64,000 nucleotides of DNA, taken from the NCBI GenBank assembly GCA_016194585.1, contig JACQBG010000032.1:1-64000 (forward strand). Direction: 5' to 3'. Source of the stretch: Gemmatimonadota bacterium (GTDB taxonomy: Bacteria > Gemmatimonadota > Gemmatimonadetes > Gemmatimonadales > Gemmatimonadaceae). Every line of letters begins with the position of its first letter. The stretch's first letter is position 1. Below, in pieces: positions 55,618-64,000 of the stretch. Position numbers and translations under genes: made by a program. A model generated the notes under the pieces. The model was not told where the DNA came from. It ran no database searches and saw nothing but the letters and a program-made list of their open reading frames with translations.

Positions 55618-56569
55618 CTACGCGATCTACGGACTCACCCTCGCCTGCGACCAGCCGCTCGCCGGATTGCGCGCCGCGCCGCCGGGCGCGGCGGCCGACG
55701 TGACGGTGCATCTGCAGGCCCGCCCACCGTGGCACGACGGCCCCGTGTCCGAGGGCGGGCAGATCCACCGGTCGCGCGACGGCGCTGACGACCTCGCGAC
55801 GGTCGACGTCGCGTGGATCGGCGCGCGCGACGGCGTGCGGATCGCGTACGTCGACGGCACGACGTTCCACGTGCGCGCCGACTCGCGCGAAGTGTGGGCG
55901 TCGTGGGTGCCCCCGTACACGGTCGAGGATGCCGCCGTCTACCTGCTCGGACCGGTGCTGAGCTGGGTGCTGCGCTCGCGCGGCGTGCTCTCCCTGCACG
56001 CGAGCGCCGTGGTGATCGACGGGCGCGCGATGGCGTTCTGCGGACCGCACGGCGCGGGGAAGAGCACGATCGCAGCGGCGCTCTCGGCGCGCGGGTTCCC
56101 GCTGCTCACCGACGACGTGCTCGCGCTCGCCGAACGCGACCGCGTCGTGACGGCGTGGCCGGCGTTCGCGCAGGTGCGGCTGTGGAACGACTCGGCGCGG
56201 CTGCTCGTCGGCGACGCGTCGCGGCTCCCGCGCATCACGCCCAACTGGGACAAGCGCGCGTTCGCGGTGGCGACGCATGGCGCGGGGCTCGCCGCCGAGG
56301 CGGCGCCGCTCGGCGCCGTGTTCCTGCTGGCGCCGCGGCGGCGGGGCGACGCGCCGCGCATCGAGCGCGTCGAGGGGGCGGCGACGTTCGTCGCGCTCGT
56401 GAAGGAGACCTCGGTGAACTACATGCTCGACGCGGCGATGCGCGCCGAGGAATTCCGTCTGCTGTCGCGGCTGATGGCGCACGTGCCGATGTTCCGGGCC
56501 ACGCCCGACGACGATCCCGCACGCCTCGACGAGTTCCTCGACAAGGTGATCGAGGTCGCGCGTGGCTAG
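55610..56569 (+). CDS. HPr-kinase-like serine/threonine kinase (lasso tailoring)
   Basis: 319 residues, related to HprK-type kinases such as that of the paeninodin cluster, which phosphorylates the C-terminal serine of a lasso peptide. The P-loop is FCGPHGAGKSTIAA near 144-157, preceded by LSLHASAVVIDGRAMA with the family histidine, and followed by LLTDDVLAL. No ATG, GTG or TTG is available near the true N-terminus; ATT at 55610 has GGGGAG eight bases upstream and overlaps the methyltransferase stop. The next possible GTG (near 55699) would cut into the conserved fold. Confidence 0.85.
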   Translation: MPDYAIYGLTLACDQPLAGLRAAPPGAAADVTVHLQARPPWHDGPVSEGGQIHRSRDGADDLATVDVAWIGARDGVRIAYVDGTTFHVRADSREVWASWVPPYTVEDAAVYLLGPVLSWVLRSRGVLSLHASAVVIDGRAMAFCGPHGAGKSTIAAALSARGFPLLTDDVLALAERDRVVTAWPAFAQVRLWNDSARLLVGDASRLPRITPNWDKRAFAVATHGAGLAAEAAPLGAVFLLAPRRRGDAPRIERVEGAATFVALVKETSVNYMLDAAMRAEEFRLLSRLMAHVPMFRATPDDDPARLDEFLDKVIEVARG

Positions 56570-57731
56570 TGCTTCAGCGTCGGGCGCCGCGGCGGGCGCG
56601 CGCGGGGCGTTGCGCGAGATCGCGCGCGCGATGGTGACGGGCGACGACACAGGCGTGGCGCGCGCCTGCGAGGGCGTCGATCATGCCCTCCTGCTCGCGC
56701 TCGCGGCGGAGCACCGGATGGTCGGCGTGGCGGGGGTGGTGCTGGATCGCGTCGGCGCCGGGGTACTGCCGGCCACGTCGTGGGCGCAGTGGCAGGCCGC
56801 GCGTCGCGACGCGGCCGCGTCGGCGCTCGTCGCGGCGGGGGAGCTGTCGCAGCTCTTCGCGATGTTCGCGGCGGCCGGCGTGCCGGCGATCGCCTACAAA
56901 GGGCCGGCGCTCGCGCTCGAGGCCTACGGCGACCTCGGCTTGCGCCCGTGCGTCGACCTCGACGTCGTCGTCGCGCCGTCGCACTTCACGTTGGCGCGGG
57001 CGGCCCTGCTCTCGGGTGGTTACGCGTCGAGGCTGGGCATGGGGCTCGTGCAGGAAGCGGTGGTGTTCGCGGGGCAGGGGCACGCCGAATACGCGCTGCC
57101 GAGCGCGGGCTTGCCGTTCGTGGAGCTGCACTGGCGGTTCGCCGCGCAGCGTCTGCCGTGGAGCCCGAAGGTGGAGGACGTGATCGCGCGGGCGCGGCGC
57201 GTGGGGATCGCGGGTCACGACGTGCCCATCCCGTGCGACGAGGATCAGCTGCTGCTGCTCGCCTGGCACGGGACGCGGCACGCGTGGGCGCAGCTCGAGT
57301 GGCTCGTGGCCCTGGGCGTCTTTCTCGCGCGGCCCATCGATGCCGCCGCGGTGCTGCGCCGCGCGGAGCGCCACGGTGGCGCGCGCGCGCTGCTCGTCGG
57401 GGTGTCGGCGGCGGCGGCCGTGCTCCGTGTCGCGCTTCCGGATGCGTTCGCCGTGGCGGCCGCGCGCGATGCGCGCGTGGCCCAGGCGGTACGTGCGATG
57501 GTCGCGCCATGGCTCGCTTCCGCGGACGCGACGCCGCGCGCGTCCGTCGTGGAGCGGCAACTGCTCGAGCGGCGCCGCGACGTGCTGCGCTATCACGCCG
57601 CACGCCTGCTGCTGCCGACGAAGCGCGAATGGTCGCTCGTGCGGCTGCCGGCGGTGCTCACGCCGTGCTACGTGCCGATCCGTCTCGCGCGGCTGGCGCT
57701 CCGCGGCCCCGCTCGCGAGGACGACGAGTGA
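56562..57731 (+). CDS. NTP_transf_5 family nucleotidyltransferase (lasso tailoring)
   Basis: 389 residues with the MNT/NTP_transf_5 pattern: AIAYKGPALALEAYGDLGLR followed by VDLDVVV near 132-138 whose aspartates would bind metal, and the later VELHWRF and LLLLAWHGTRHAW. Homologues accompany HprK-like kinases in lasso clusters, where they add groups to the phosphorylated peptide; one such case is pseudomycoidin of Bacillus. GTG overlaps the end of the kinase gene by 8 bases, and its own stop overlaps the ABC gene start. Confidence 0.85.
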   Translation: MASASASGAAAGARGALREIARAMVTGDDTGVARACEGVDHALLLALAAEHRMVGVAGVVLDRVGAGVLPATSWAQWQAARRDAAASALVAAGELSQLFAMFAAAGVPAIAYKGPALALEAYGDLGLRPCVDLDVVVAPSHFTLARAALLSGGYASRLGMGLVQEAVVFAGQGHAEYALPSAGLPFVELHWRFAAQRLPWSPKVEDVIARARRVGIAGHDVPIPCDEDQLLLLAWHGTRHAWAQLEWLVALGVFLARPIDAAAVLRRAERHGGARALLVGVSAAAAVLRVALPDAFAVAAARDARVAQAVRAMVAPWLASADATPRASVVERQLLERRRDVLRYHAARLLLPTKREWSLVRLPAVLTPCYVPIRLARLALRGPAREDDE

Positions 57732-59509
57732 CCGCGGTCGCGCGCACGTCGATCCCGACGTTCGCGGCCGCGCTCTGGCGTCGCCGGCGGCGCGCCATCG
57801 TCGCGTCGCTCGTGCTCCTCGTGCTCAGCTCGCTGTCCGAAGGCGCGGGGCTGCTCATCGTCGTGCCGATGCTGTCGCTCGCCGGCGTGCCGCTGGGCGA
57901 CGGGGTGATGCACGCCATCGCGGTGCGCATCGGCCAGGCGATGGCGGCGGTGGGGCTGCCGCTGACGCTGCCGTCGGTGCTCGTCACGGCGGTGGCGATC
58001 CTCGGCGTTCGGACGCTGCTCGTACAATGGGAGTCGACGCGGGCGCGGCGGTTGGCGCTCGGCGTCGTCGCCGAGGAGCGCGACCGGCTCTTCTCGGCGG
58101 TGGTCGCGATGCCGTGGTCGCGATTCGTGCGGCTCCGCGGTTCCGACGTCGTGCAGGCGCTCACGGTGCACACGGAGTCGGTGGAGTTCGCGGTGGGGGA
58201 ACTCCTGCGCCTGCTCGCCGAGGCGCTCACGGTGCTGGTCACCGTGGTCGTCGCGGCGCGCGTGTCGTGGGCGGTGACGGCGCTCGTGGGCGTCACCGGC
58301 GTGGCGTTGCTCGCCCTGCTGCGCGTGGTGCGCGCGCCCGGCAGGGACGAGAGCGAGCGCGCCGTCGCGCGCTCGGAGAGCGTGTTCCGCATGGCGACCG
58401 ACGCGGTCGGCGGAATGAAAGCGGTGAAGGGATATGGTGCCGAGGGCCGCACGGTGGCGGCGTTCGCGGAGGCGAACGCGCGGCTGGGCGACGCGCTGCG
58501 CGCGCTCGACGCGACGCGTGCCCGCGCCGCGGTGGCCCTCGGCGTGGGGATGGCGGTCGCGCTCGCGGTCATGGTGTACGTCGCCGTGGCGGCGTTCCAT
58601 CTGGCGCCGGCCGCGCTGCTCCTGCTGCTCGCGATGTACACGCGCCTCGTGCCGCGGCTCGCGTCGGCGCAACAGGCGTGGCAGCATCTTGGCGAGTCGC
58701 TGGCGTCGTGGGACGTCGTGCAGCGCCTGCGCGCGGAGTGCGAGCGCGAGGCGGCGACGCTGGCGCCGGCGGCGCCATGGCGACCGTCGAGCGCGCCCGC
58801 CGTGCGCTTCGAGCGCGTGACCTTCCGCTACGACGGGGCGGCCGGCGACGCGCTCGAGGGCGTCACCTTCGACGTGCCGGCGGGCGCGATGACCGCGATC
58901 GTCGGCCCCTCGGGAAGCGGGAAGACGACGGCAGCGGACGTGATGGCGGGATTGCTCGAGCCGGCGAGTGGGCGCGTGCTCGCCGACGGTGCGCCGCTCG
59001 ACCGGCGCGCCCTTCCGGCGTGGCAGGCGACGATCGGCGTGCTGCCGCAGGACGTGCTGTTGTTCCCGGGGACGGTGCGCGAGAACCTCCGCTGGGCGGC
59101 GCCGCTCGCGGACGACGCGGACCTCCACCGCGCGCTCGAGGCGGCGTCGGCGACGTTCGTGCGGGGGTGGCCGGCCGGCCTCGACACGCCGGTCGGCGAC
59201 CGCGGCACGCTGCTCTCCGGTGGGGAGCGCCAGCGCATCGCGCTCGCGCGCGCGCTGCTGCGACGGCCGGCGCTGCTCGTGCTCGACGAGGCGACGAGCG
59301 CGCTCGACGCGGAGACGGAGCAGGGGATCGTCACCGCGCTGCGCGCGCTCGCGCCCCGCCCGACGATCGTGATCGTGTCGCACCGGCTTTCCGTGGTGCG
59401 CGCGGCCGACCACGTGGTGGTGCTCGACGGCGGCGCGGTCGTCGCCGAAGGGCGATGGGAGGAGCTGGCGGGCTCGGTGCCGCGCGTGAGGGAGTTGTTC
59501 GCGCTGTGA
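57728..59509 (+). CDS. ABC transporter, fused permease and ATPase (lasso export, D)
   Basis: 593-residue exporter: six membrane helices in residues 20-320 followed by the nucleotide-binding domain with Walker A IVGPSGSGKTTA near 391-402, signature LLSGGERQRIALA near 495-507, Walker B LLVLDEATSALD and H-loop VSHRLS. In lasso clusters this protein exports the peptide and gives self-immunity. GTG start overlaps the nucleotidyltransferase stop. Last gene of the cluster; it converges on ychF with only three bases between stops. Confidence 0.93.
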   Translation: MTAVARTSIPTFAAALWRRRRRAIVASLVLLVLSSLSEGAGLLIVVPMLSLAGVPLGDGVMHAIAVRIGQAMAAVGLPLTLPSVLVTAVAILGVRTLLVQWESTRARRLALGVVAEERDRLFSAVVAMPWSRFVRLRGSDVVQALTVHTESVEFAVGELLRLLAEALTVLVTVVVAARVSWAVTALVGVTGVALLALLRVVRAPGRDESERAVARSESVFRMATDAVGGMKAVKGYGAEGRTVAAFAEANARLGDALRALDATRARAAVALGVGMAVALAVMVYVAVAAFHLAPAALLLLLAMYTRLVPRLASAQQAWQHLGESLASWDVVQRLRAECEREAATLAPAAPWRPSSAPAVRFERVTFRYDGAAGDALEGVTFDVPAGAMTAIVGPSGSGKTTAADVMAGLLEPASGRVLADGAPLDRRALPAWQATIGVLPQDVLLFPGTVRENLRWAAPLADDADLHRALEAASATFVRGWPAGLDTPVGDRGTLLSGGERQRIALARALLRRPALLVLDEATSALDAETEQGIVTALRALAPRPTIVIVSHRLSVVRAADHVVVLDGGAVVAEGRWEELAGSVPRVRELFAL

Positions 59510-59512
59510 CGA

Positions 59513-60613
59513 CTACACGTTGAAGCGGAAGAGCAGCACGTCGCCGTCCCGCACGACGTACTCCTTCCCTTCGCTGCGAACGACGCCCTTCTCGCGCGCG
59601 CCCTTCCAGCCGCCGTTGGCGACGAAGTCGTCGTAGCCCACCGTCTCGGCGCGGATGAAGCCGCGCTCGAAGTCGGTGTGGATCACGGCGGCGGCTTTCG
59701 GCGCGGTGTCGCCGCGGTGGATGGTCCAGGCGCGCACTTCCTTCTCGCCGGCGGTGAAGTAGGTCTGCAAGCCGAGCAGGTGGTAGCCGCCCCGGATGAG
59801 GCGGTCGAGGCCGGCCGACTCGATGCCGAGCGACTGCAGGAACTCCGCGCGGTCCTCCGGCGCGAGGTCGGCGAGCTCGCCCTCGATCTTCGCCGAGAAG
59901 GTGACAACCTCGGCGGGCTCGTGATCGTTCGCGATCGCGGCGCGGAGGGCCGTGACGTGCGCCCCCTCCTCGCCGGCGAGCTCGGCGTCGGTGACGTTCG
60001 CCGCGTAGAGGATGGGCTTGAGCGTGAGCAGTTGCAGCGTCGAGAGGAGCGCGCGCTCGTCGTCGCTGAGCGCGACGTGCCAGAGCGCCTTCCCTTCGGC
60101 GAGGGCGGCGTTGGCCTTCTCGAGCGCGCCCAGCTCCGCCTGCGCTTCCTTGTCGCCCGTGCGCGCGGCGCGCTTCGACTTGTCGAGGCGCTTCTCGACC
60201 GAGCCGAGGTCGGAGAGCGCGAGCTCGAACTCGATCACCTCGCGGTCGCGCACCGGGTCGACGCTCCCCATCACGTGCGTGACGTCGGCGTCCTCGAAGC
60301 AGCGCACGACGTGCACGATCGCGTCGGTCTCGCGGATGTTGGTCAGGAACTTGTTGCCGAGCCCCTCGCCCTGCGACGCGCCCTTGACGAGTCCCGCGAT
60401 GTCGACGAACTGGACGACGGCCGGGACGGTGCGCTCCGGCACGACGATCTTGGCGAGCGCGTCGAGGCGGGGGTCGGGCACCTCGACCATGCCGACGTTC
60501 GGCTCGACGGTGCAGAACGGGTAGTTGGCGGCCTCCGCCTTCGCGGCCGTGAGGGCGTTGAAGAGGGAGGACTTGCCGACGTTGGGGAGGCCGACGATGC
60601 CGAGCTTGAGCAT
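59513..60613 (-). CDS. ychF: Obg-like ATPase YchF
   Basis: 366 residues, the invariant family length. Starts LKLGIVGLPNVGKSSLFNAL (P-loop), has the NYPFCTVEPNVG G2 region, DIAGLVKGASQGEGLGNKFL, a coiled-coil insertion, and a C-terminal TGS domain ending EYVVRDGDVLLFRFNV. YchF hydrolyses ATP and binds ribosomes in stress responses. No ligand or regulatory site is visible in the sequence beyond a repeat block upstream. Confidence 0.96.
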   Translation of the reverse strand: MLKLGIVGLPNVGKSSLFNALTAAKAEAANYPFCTVEPNVGMVEVPDPRLDALAKIVVPERTVPAVVQFVDIAGLVKGASQGEGLGNKFLTNIRETDAIVHVVRCFEDADVTHVMGSVDPVRDREVIEFELALSDLGSVEKRLDKSKRAARTGDKEAQAELGALEKANAALAEGKALWHVALSDDERALLSTLQLLTLKPILYAANVTDAELAGEEGAHVTALRAAIANDHEPAEVVTFSAKIEGELADLAPEDRAEFLQSLGIESAGLDRLIRGGYHLLGLQTYFTAGEKEVRAWTIHRGDTAPKAAAVIHTDFERGFIRAETVGYDDFVANGGWKGAREKGVVRSEGKEYVVRDGDVLLFRFNV

Positions 60614-60626
60614 AGGACGACTGCGG

Positions 60627-60670
60627 CTAAACGGTTAACGGTCAACGGTTAACGGTTCACCGTTAACGTC
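60627..60670. repeat. Intergenic ACGGTT/AACCGT-type repeat, copy 4
   Basis: Dense run of AACGGTTAACGGT units ending CACCGTTAACG just upstream of ychF; the strongest of the four copies. Confidence 0.6.
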
Positions 60671-60757
60671 GTGCGAGACGAAATGTAATCGCGCGCGACG
60701 GGGGGATGCGCGTTCCGCGCCGCGCGGGCGGTAGGATCGTGGCAACCAGGGGGACGT

Positions 60758-61159
60758 GTGCAGGACTTCAGGAGGCTCGACGTCTGGACCAAGGCTCACG
60801 AACTGGTGCTCGAGACTCATCGCAGCCTCGGTCGGACGCAGGATCGCGCGTATCCGGGGCTTTCGTCGCAGATGCGCCGGGCCGCCGCCGCGATCCCGAC
60901 GAATATCGCGGAAGGCTGCGGGCAGCCGACGAGGCGGGAGTTCGCCCGCTTCCTCCAGATCGCCCTCGCCTCCGCCCACGAGCTCGACTATCACCTGCTC
61001 CTCGCCCACGACCTCGGCGCCCTCGCGGGTCCGCACTACGCGCGGCTCGACGCCCGCACGGCGCAGGTCAAGCAGATGCTGAGCGCGCTGCTGCGCCGCG
61101 TGCGCGAAAAGCCGGCACTCGAGGGTGCGAACGGTGAGGCGGCTCGGCGCGCCGGCTGA
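60758..61159 (+). CDS. Four-helix-bundle protein (S23/IVS-like)
   Basis: 133 residues. The opening DFRRLDVWTKAHELVLETHR, then MRRAAAAIPTNIAEGCGQPT and FARFLQIALASAHELDYHLL are the signature of the four-helix bundle family, first seen as proteins encoded inside 23S rRNA intervening sequences. No rRNA lies here, so it is a free-standing copy. GTG start with GGGGGA upstream. Role unknown. Confidence 0.9.
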   Translation: MQDFRRLDVWTKAHELVLETHRSLGRTQDRAYPGLSSQMRRAAAAIPTNIAEGCGQPTRREFARFLQIALASAHELDYHLLLAHDLGALAGPHYARLDARTAQVKQMLSALLRRVREKPALEGANGEAARRAG

Positions 61160-61326
61160 GCGCCGGCTCCGGCCATCGCCATCGCGGGGCCGGACGTGAT
61201 CGCGCGCGGAGTGGCGTCGCTCCTTGGCCGACACTAACTATACTGATACGCACGAAAGTCCGAGGCTGATCACGACGTGCCGGGCCCCCCGACGCACATG
61301 GCACTCTCGAGAAGGAGCTGGACGGC

Positions 61327-62220
61327 GTGAGCGATGCGATCCCGATGACGATCATCACGCCCTCGTACAACCAGGGGCGGTATCTGGCCGAGACGATCGA
61401 ATCCGTCCTCGCGCAGGACGTGCCCGGGCTCGAGTACATCATCGTCGACGGCGGCAGCACGGACGAGAGCGTCGAGGTCATCAAGCGCTATGAACGGCAC
61501 CTCGCGTGGTGGGTGTCCGAGCGCGACGCAGGGCAGGCCGACGCGATCAACAAGGGCCTCGCGAAGGCGCGGGGAACCTACGTGGCCTTCCTCAACTCGG
61601 ACGACACGTATCTGCCGGGCGCCTTGCATGCGATGCTTCACGCGTTCGCCGCGGGACCGCACGTGCACTGGGTGGCTGGTGGCGTGCTGGGATTCGGCAC
61701 CGCGACGGCGCCCGTCTACGAGTGGCACATGGCGCAGGTGCCGACCTCGCTGCTGGACTGTCTCACGTTACGGTTCAAGGCCGCCCAGCCGGGACACGCG
61801 TGGACTCGAGCCGTGCTACAGAGCGTGGGAGGCTGGGACGCATCGCTGCGCTGGTATTTCGATATCGAGCTGTATGCGAAGCTGCTCGCGCGCGGCGAGC
61901 GGTGCGTGCCGATCGACCGGCCGCTCGCGTCGTATCGCTTCCATCCCACGAGCAAGACGGTGGCCGAGGCCGACCAACGCGCGCCCGACTGGGAGGCGAT
62001 CCGATCGCGATACATGGGCCGGCTCACGCCACGCGAGCGCCTGATCGCGCGGCACCGGATCGGGATGCTGAAGGCAGGATCGCTGCACCGCCGTGCGGCA
62101 CGCGAAGCGGCCGCCGGGAACAAGGCGGTCGCGCGCGCGATCTATGCGCAGGCGGCACGCCAGTACGCCCCGAGCGTGCTCGGGCGGAACGGATTGGGCG
62201 CACTCCTGCGCCTCGTCTGA
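61327..62220 (+). CDS. Family 2 glycosyltransferase
   Basis: GT-A fold glycosyltransferase of 297 residues. It begins [20 protein letters not shown] (residue 7 onward), with [15 protein letters not shown] and the metal motif [12 protein letters not shown] (a DD in place of DxD), and [17 protein letters not shown], which are typical of sugar-adding enzymes for surface polysaccharide. The C-terminal 60 residues are helical and basic. GTG 61327 has GGAG ten bases upstream. It probably shares a transcript with the epimerase gene 55 bases later. A TATACT box lies at 61239-61244. Confidence 0.9.
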   Translation: MSDAIPMTIITPSYNQGRYLAETIESVLAQDVPGLEYIIVDGGSTDESVEVIKRYERHLAWWVSERDAGQADAINKGLAKARGTYVAFLNSDDTYLPGALHAMLHAFAAGPHVHWVAGGVLGFGTATAPVYEWHMAQVPTSLLDCLTLRFKAAQPGHAWTRAVLQSVGGWDASLRWYFDIELYAKLLARGERCVPIDRPLASYRFHPTSKTVAEADQRAPDWEAIRSRYMGRLTPRERLIARHRIGMLKAGSLHRRAAREAAAGNKAVARAIYAQAARQYAPSVLGRNGLGALLRLV

Positions 62221-62275
62221 GCGGCTACCACGACCGCGCCGCGGGATCGTCGGCGCGATGGGCACGGAGCGTGTC

Positions 62276-63256
62276 ATGAAGAAGGGACTTGCGGTCGTCG
62301 CCGGTGGCGGCGGCTTCATCGGCGGTCATCTCGTCGCGGCCCTCCTGCGCGAAGGGATGGCGGTGCGCGCCGTGGATCGAAAGCCGCTCGATCAGTGGCA
62401 GCAGCGGCACTTGGCCGCCGAGAACCTCGTCGGCGACGTCTCGCTCCTCGACGGGGCGCAGACGGCTTGCGCGGGGGCGTCGGAGGTCTACCAGCTCGCC
62501 GCCGACATGGGCGGCATGGGTTTCATCGAGTCGCACAAGGCGCTCTGCATGCTCTCGGTGCTCACGACGACGCACATGCTGATCGCCGCGCGCGATCACG
62601 GCGTCGGCCGCTTCCTCTTCTCGTCGTCGGCGTGCGTGTACAACGCCGACAAGCAATCGTCCGTCGACGTGGTGCCGCTGCGCGAGGAAGATGCATATCC
62701 GGCGATGCCGGAGGACGGTTACGGCTGGGAGAAGCTCTTCTCCGAGCGGATGTGTCGACACTTCCGCGAGGACTTCGGCCTCGCGACGCGCGTGGCGCGC
62801 TATCACAACGTGTACGGACCCGAGGGCACATGGGACGGCGGGCGCGAGAAGGCCCCCGCCGCGATCTGCCGCAAGGTCATCGAGGCGAAGCACCGCGGTA
62901 CCGGGACCATCGAGATCTGGGGAGACGGACGTCAGACGCGATCCTTCATGTACATCGACGACTGCGTCAAGGGCACGCTCGACCTGATGCGCTCGGACGT
63001 CGACGAGCCGCTCAACATCGGCTCGAGCGAACTGGTGACCATCAACCAGCTCGTCGACGTCGCGGAGTCCATCGCCGGGATCAGCCTGGACCGGCGCTAC
63101 AAGCTCGACGCGCCGAAGGGAGTCAATGGCCGCAATTCCGACAACGCGCGCATTCGCGCCAAGCTCGGCTGGGAGCCGTCGATCCCGCTCCGCGAGGGCA
63201 TGGAGAAGACGTACGCGTGGATCGAGCAGCAGTGGCTCGCGTCGCGGACCGGTTGA
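62276..63256 (+). CDS. GDP-mannose 3,5-epimerase-like NAD-dependent epimerase
   Basis: Extended SDR protein of 326 residues, strongly resembling plant GDP-mannose 3,5-epimerase: GGGGFIGGHLVAALL nucleotide loop, ADMGGMGFIESHKA, active-site triad Cys120 in SSACVYN with Tyr149 and Lys153 in GYGWEK, GPEGTWDGGREKAPAAICRK, GDGRQTRSFMYIDDC, and GVNGRNSDNARI near the end. In plants the enzyme makes GDP-L-galactose; here the sugar would go to a polysaccharide. ATG 62276 has a GGAG site; an in-frame ATG at 62258 is an alternative. Confidence 0.9.
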   Translation: MKKGLAVVAGGGGFIGGHLVAALLREGMAVRAVDRKPLDQWQQRHLAAENLVGDVSLLDGAQTACAGASEVYQLAADMGGMGFIESHKALCMLSVLTTTHMLIAARDHGVGRFLFSSSACVYNADKQSSVDVVPLREEDAYPAMPEDGYGWEKLFSERMCRHFREDFGLATRVARYHNVYGPEGTWDGGREKAPAAICRKVIEAKHRGTGTIEIWGDGRQTRSFMYIDDCVKGTLDLMRSDVDEPLNIGSSELVTINQLVDVAESIAGISLDRRYKLDAPKGVNGRNSDNARIRAKLGWEPSIPLREGMEKTYAWIEQQWLASRTG

Positions 63257-63290
63257 CTGGCATCGCGCGGCGGCCGCGGCGGCGGAACGG

Positions 63291-64000
63291 TCAGCGCGGA
63301 CGATGCGCCGGCGGGAAGAGACCGACCAAGGTGACGCGGGGGGGGGCGGATTCAAGGCCGAGCAGCGCGACCGTGTCGCTGAGCACCAACTCCGGTAGAT
63401 GGAGCAGCTCGAGGCGCACGCAGCCGCGGGTCGTCGAGTCGATCGCCACGCGGTAGACGGCGTGCGCGCGATAGTCCGTACGGAATGCCACGCGAACGAC
63501 CGCCGGTGGGTCTGAGGCGTCGGGCGGTCCGACCGCGAGCAGGAGCCAGTGGCGCCGATCCGCGTCACCCGCCAGCGGCTCGGCGCCTCGGCGTACTGCC
63601 TCGCACGCGGCGGCCAGCGTGGGAGTGGCAGTCATCGGCGCGGTCGTGAAATACGCATCGCGCCACCAGCTCGGTCGGTGCAGCGCCGCTCGGAACGCGG
63701 GATCGACGACGCTCCGCATCCGCGTCACTGGGGTCGCATCGCTGGTGTCGGAGACGACGCCGTTGGCGTACGGCCCCACGACCCAACGCAAGCGCCCGCG
63801 CGGCAGGCCGCCGGCGCGCTCGTAGAAGGACAGCGGCAGATGCGGATCTTGCGTGGGGAAAGCCGCATCGAGCGACGACGACAGCATCTGCGGCACCGTG
63901 CCGCCCGGCGGGACGATCGCCGCGAGCGGCGTGAAGAGCGAGTCGCGCAGCGTCGTGAGCGCCGTCCGGCGCGCCCGCGCGTCGCGCCGTTCGCGCCACT
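63291..64000 (-). CDS. Hypothetical protein, 5' end outside window
   Basis: No family recognised. At least 235 residues are visible, with the frame open to the window edge, so the start lies beyond 64000. Visible segments include LRDSLFTPLAAIVPPGGTVP, LPRGRLRWVVGPYANGVVSD, RHWLLLAVGP, VRVAFRTDYRAHAVYRVAID and a final LELLHLPELVLSDTVALLGL. It looks like a soluble beta-rich extracytoplasmic domain. It converges on the epimerase gene with 34 bases between. Confidence 0.65.
   Translation of the reverse strand, partial: WRERRDARARRTALTTLRDSLFTPLAAIVPPGGTVPQMLSSSLDAAFPTQDPHLPLSFYERAGGLPRGRLRWVVGPYANGVVSDTSDATPVTRMRSVVDPAFRAALHRPSWWRDAYFTTAPMTATPTLAAACEAVRRGAEPLAGDADRRHWLLLAVGPPDASDPPAVVRVAFRTDYRAHAVYRVAIDSTTRGCVRLELLHLPELVLSDTVALLGLESAPPRVTLVGLFPPAHRPR

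Noticed and set aside
61216-61244. Promoter before the glycosyltransferase
   Set aside because: TATACT is a good -10 but no -35 lies at 16-18 bases; TTGGCC is only 9 bases away.

Overview
The window is about 64 kb of very GC-rich bacterial chromosome. Genes are packed tightly: many start and stop codons overlap as GTGA, ATGA or TGATG, and GTG starts are common. A short primary-type sigma factor without region 1.1, an outer-membrane Omp85-type protein, a LolA-like chaperone and several secreted C-terminal-domain proteins point to a diderm. The mix looks most like the phylum Gemmatimonadota; this is inferred from gene content, not proven by a marker gene search. No rRNA, tRNA, CRISPR array or insertion sequence was recognised.

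Layout. 1-3.6 kb: 5' part of a SulP anion transporter, a divergent TetR regulator with a perfect operator over the SulP promoter, and a ComM-type AAA+ protein. 3.6-7.4 kb (minus strand): amtB-PII pair, an AI-2E family permease and a secreted S1/P1 nuclease. 7.5-20.3 kb (plus): LarE, an NtrX-like regulator, a gene interrupted by an in-frame TAG, an aldehyde dehydrogenase, signal peptidase I, the sigma factor, a GNAT, YajQ, RimO, SpoIID-like, a Gfo/Idh/MocA oxidoreductase and a DUF4105 protein. 20.3-23.7 kb: hydantoinase A and B. 23.7-29.2 kb (minus): an HD-GYP protein, a CsgG-like lipoprotein-type protein, an MBL hydrolase, a Crp/Fnr regulator and a barrel-like protein. 29.4-34.3 kb (plus): rpmE-prfA-prmC-ylbF-tmk-S41 protease, ended by a strong bidirectional terminator. 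34.3-48.97 kb (minus): M28 peptidase, LolA-like, DAHP synthase, a secreted FlgD-Ig protein, smc, two SPOR-type proteins, a peptidase/TolB/Omp85 fusion and rsfS. 49.2-51.4 kb (minus): the ribosomal operon rpsF-rpsR-DUF2232-rplI.

51.8-59.5 kb is the highlight: an eight-gene, almost fully overlapping lasso-peptide cluster. In order it encodes a PqqD-like leader-binding protein (B1), a transglutaminase-like leader protease (B2), an asparagine-synthetase-like cyclase (C), a 46-residue precursor easily missed because it is short and overlaps the cyclase stop, a PRMT-type (protein arginine methyltransferase-like) enzyme, an HPr-kinase-like kinase that appears to start at ATT, an NTP_transf_5 nucleotidyltransferase and an ABC exporter. 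The predicted core has Gly1 and Asp8 for an 8-residue macrolactam, and it carries two arginines and a penultimate threonine as possible substrates for the tailoring enzymes. The 425-bp upstream region holds a 14-bp tandem repeat and a nested 47-nt hairpin.

59.5-64 kb: ychF, a four-helix-bundle protein, a family 2 glycosyltransferase, an epimerase strongly resembling plant GDP-mannose 3,5-epimerase, and a gene cut by the window end.
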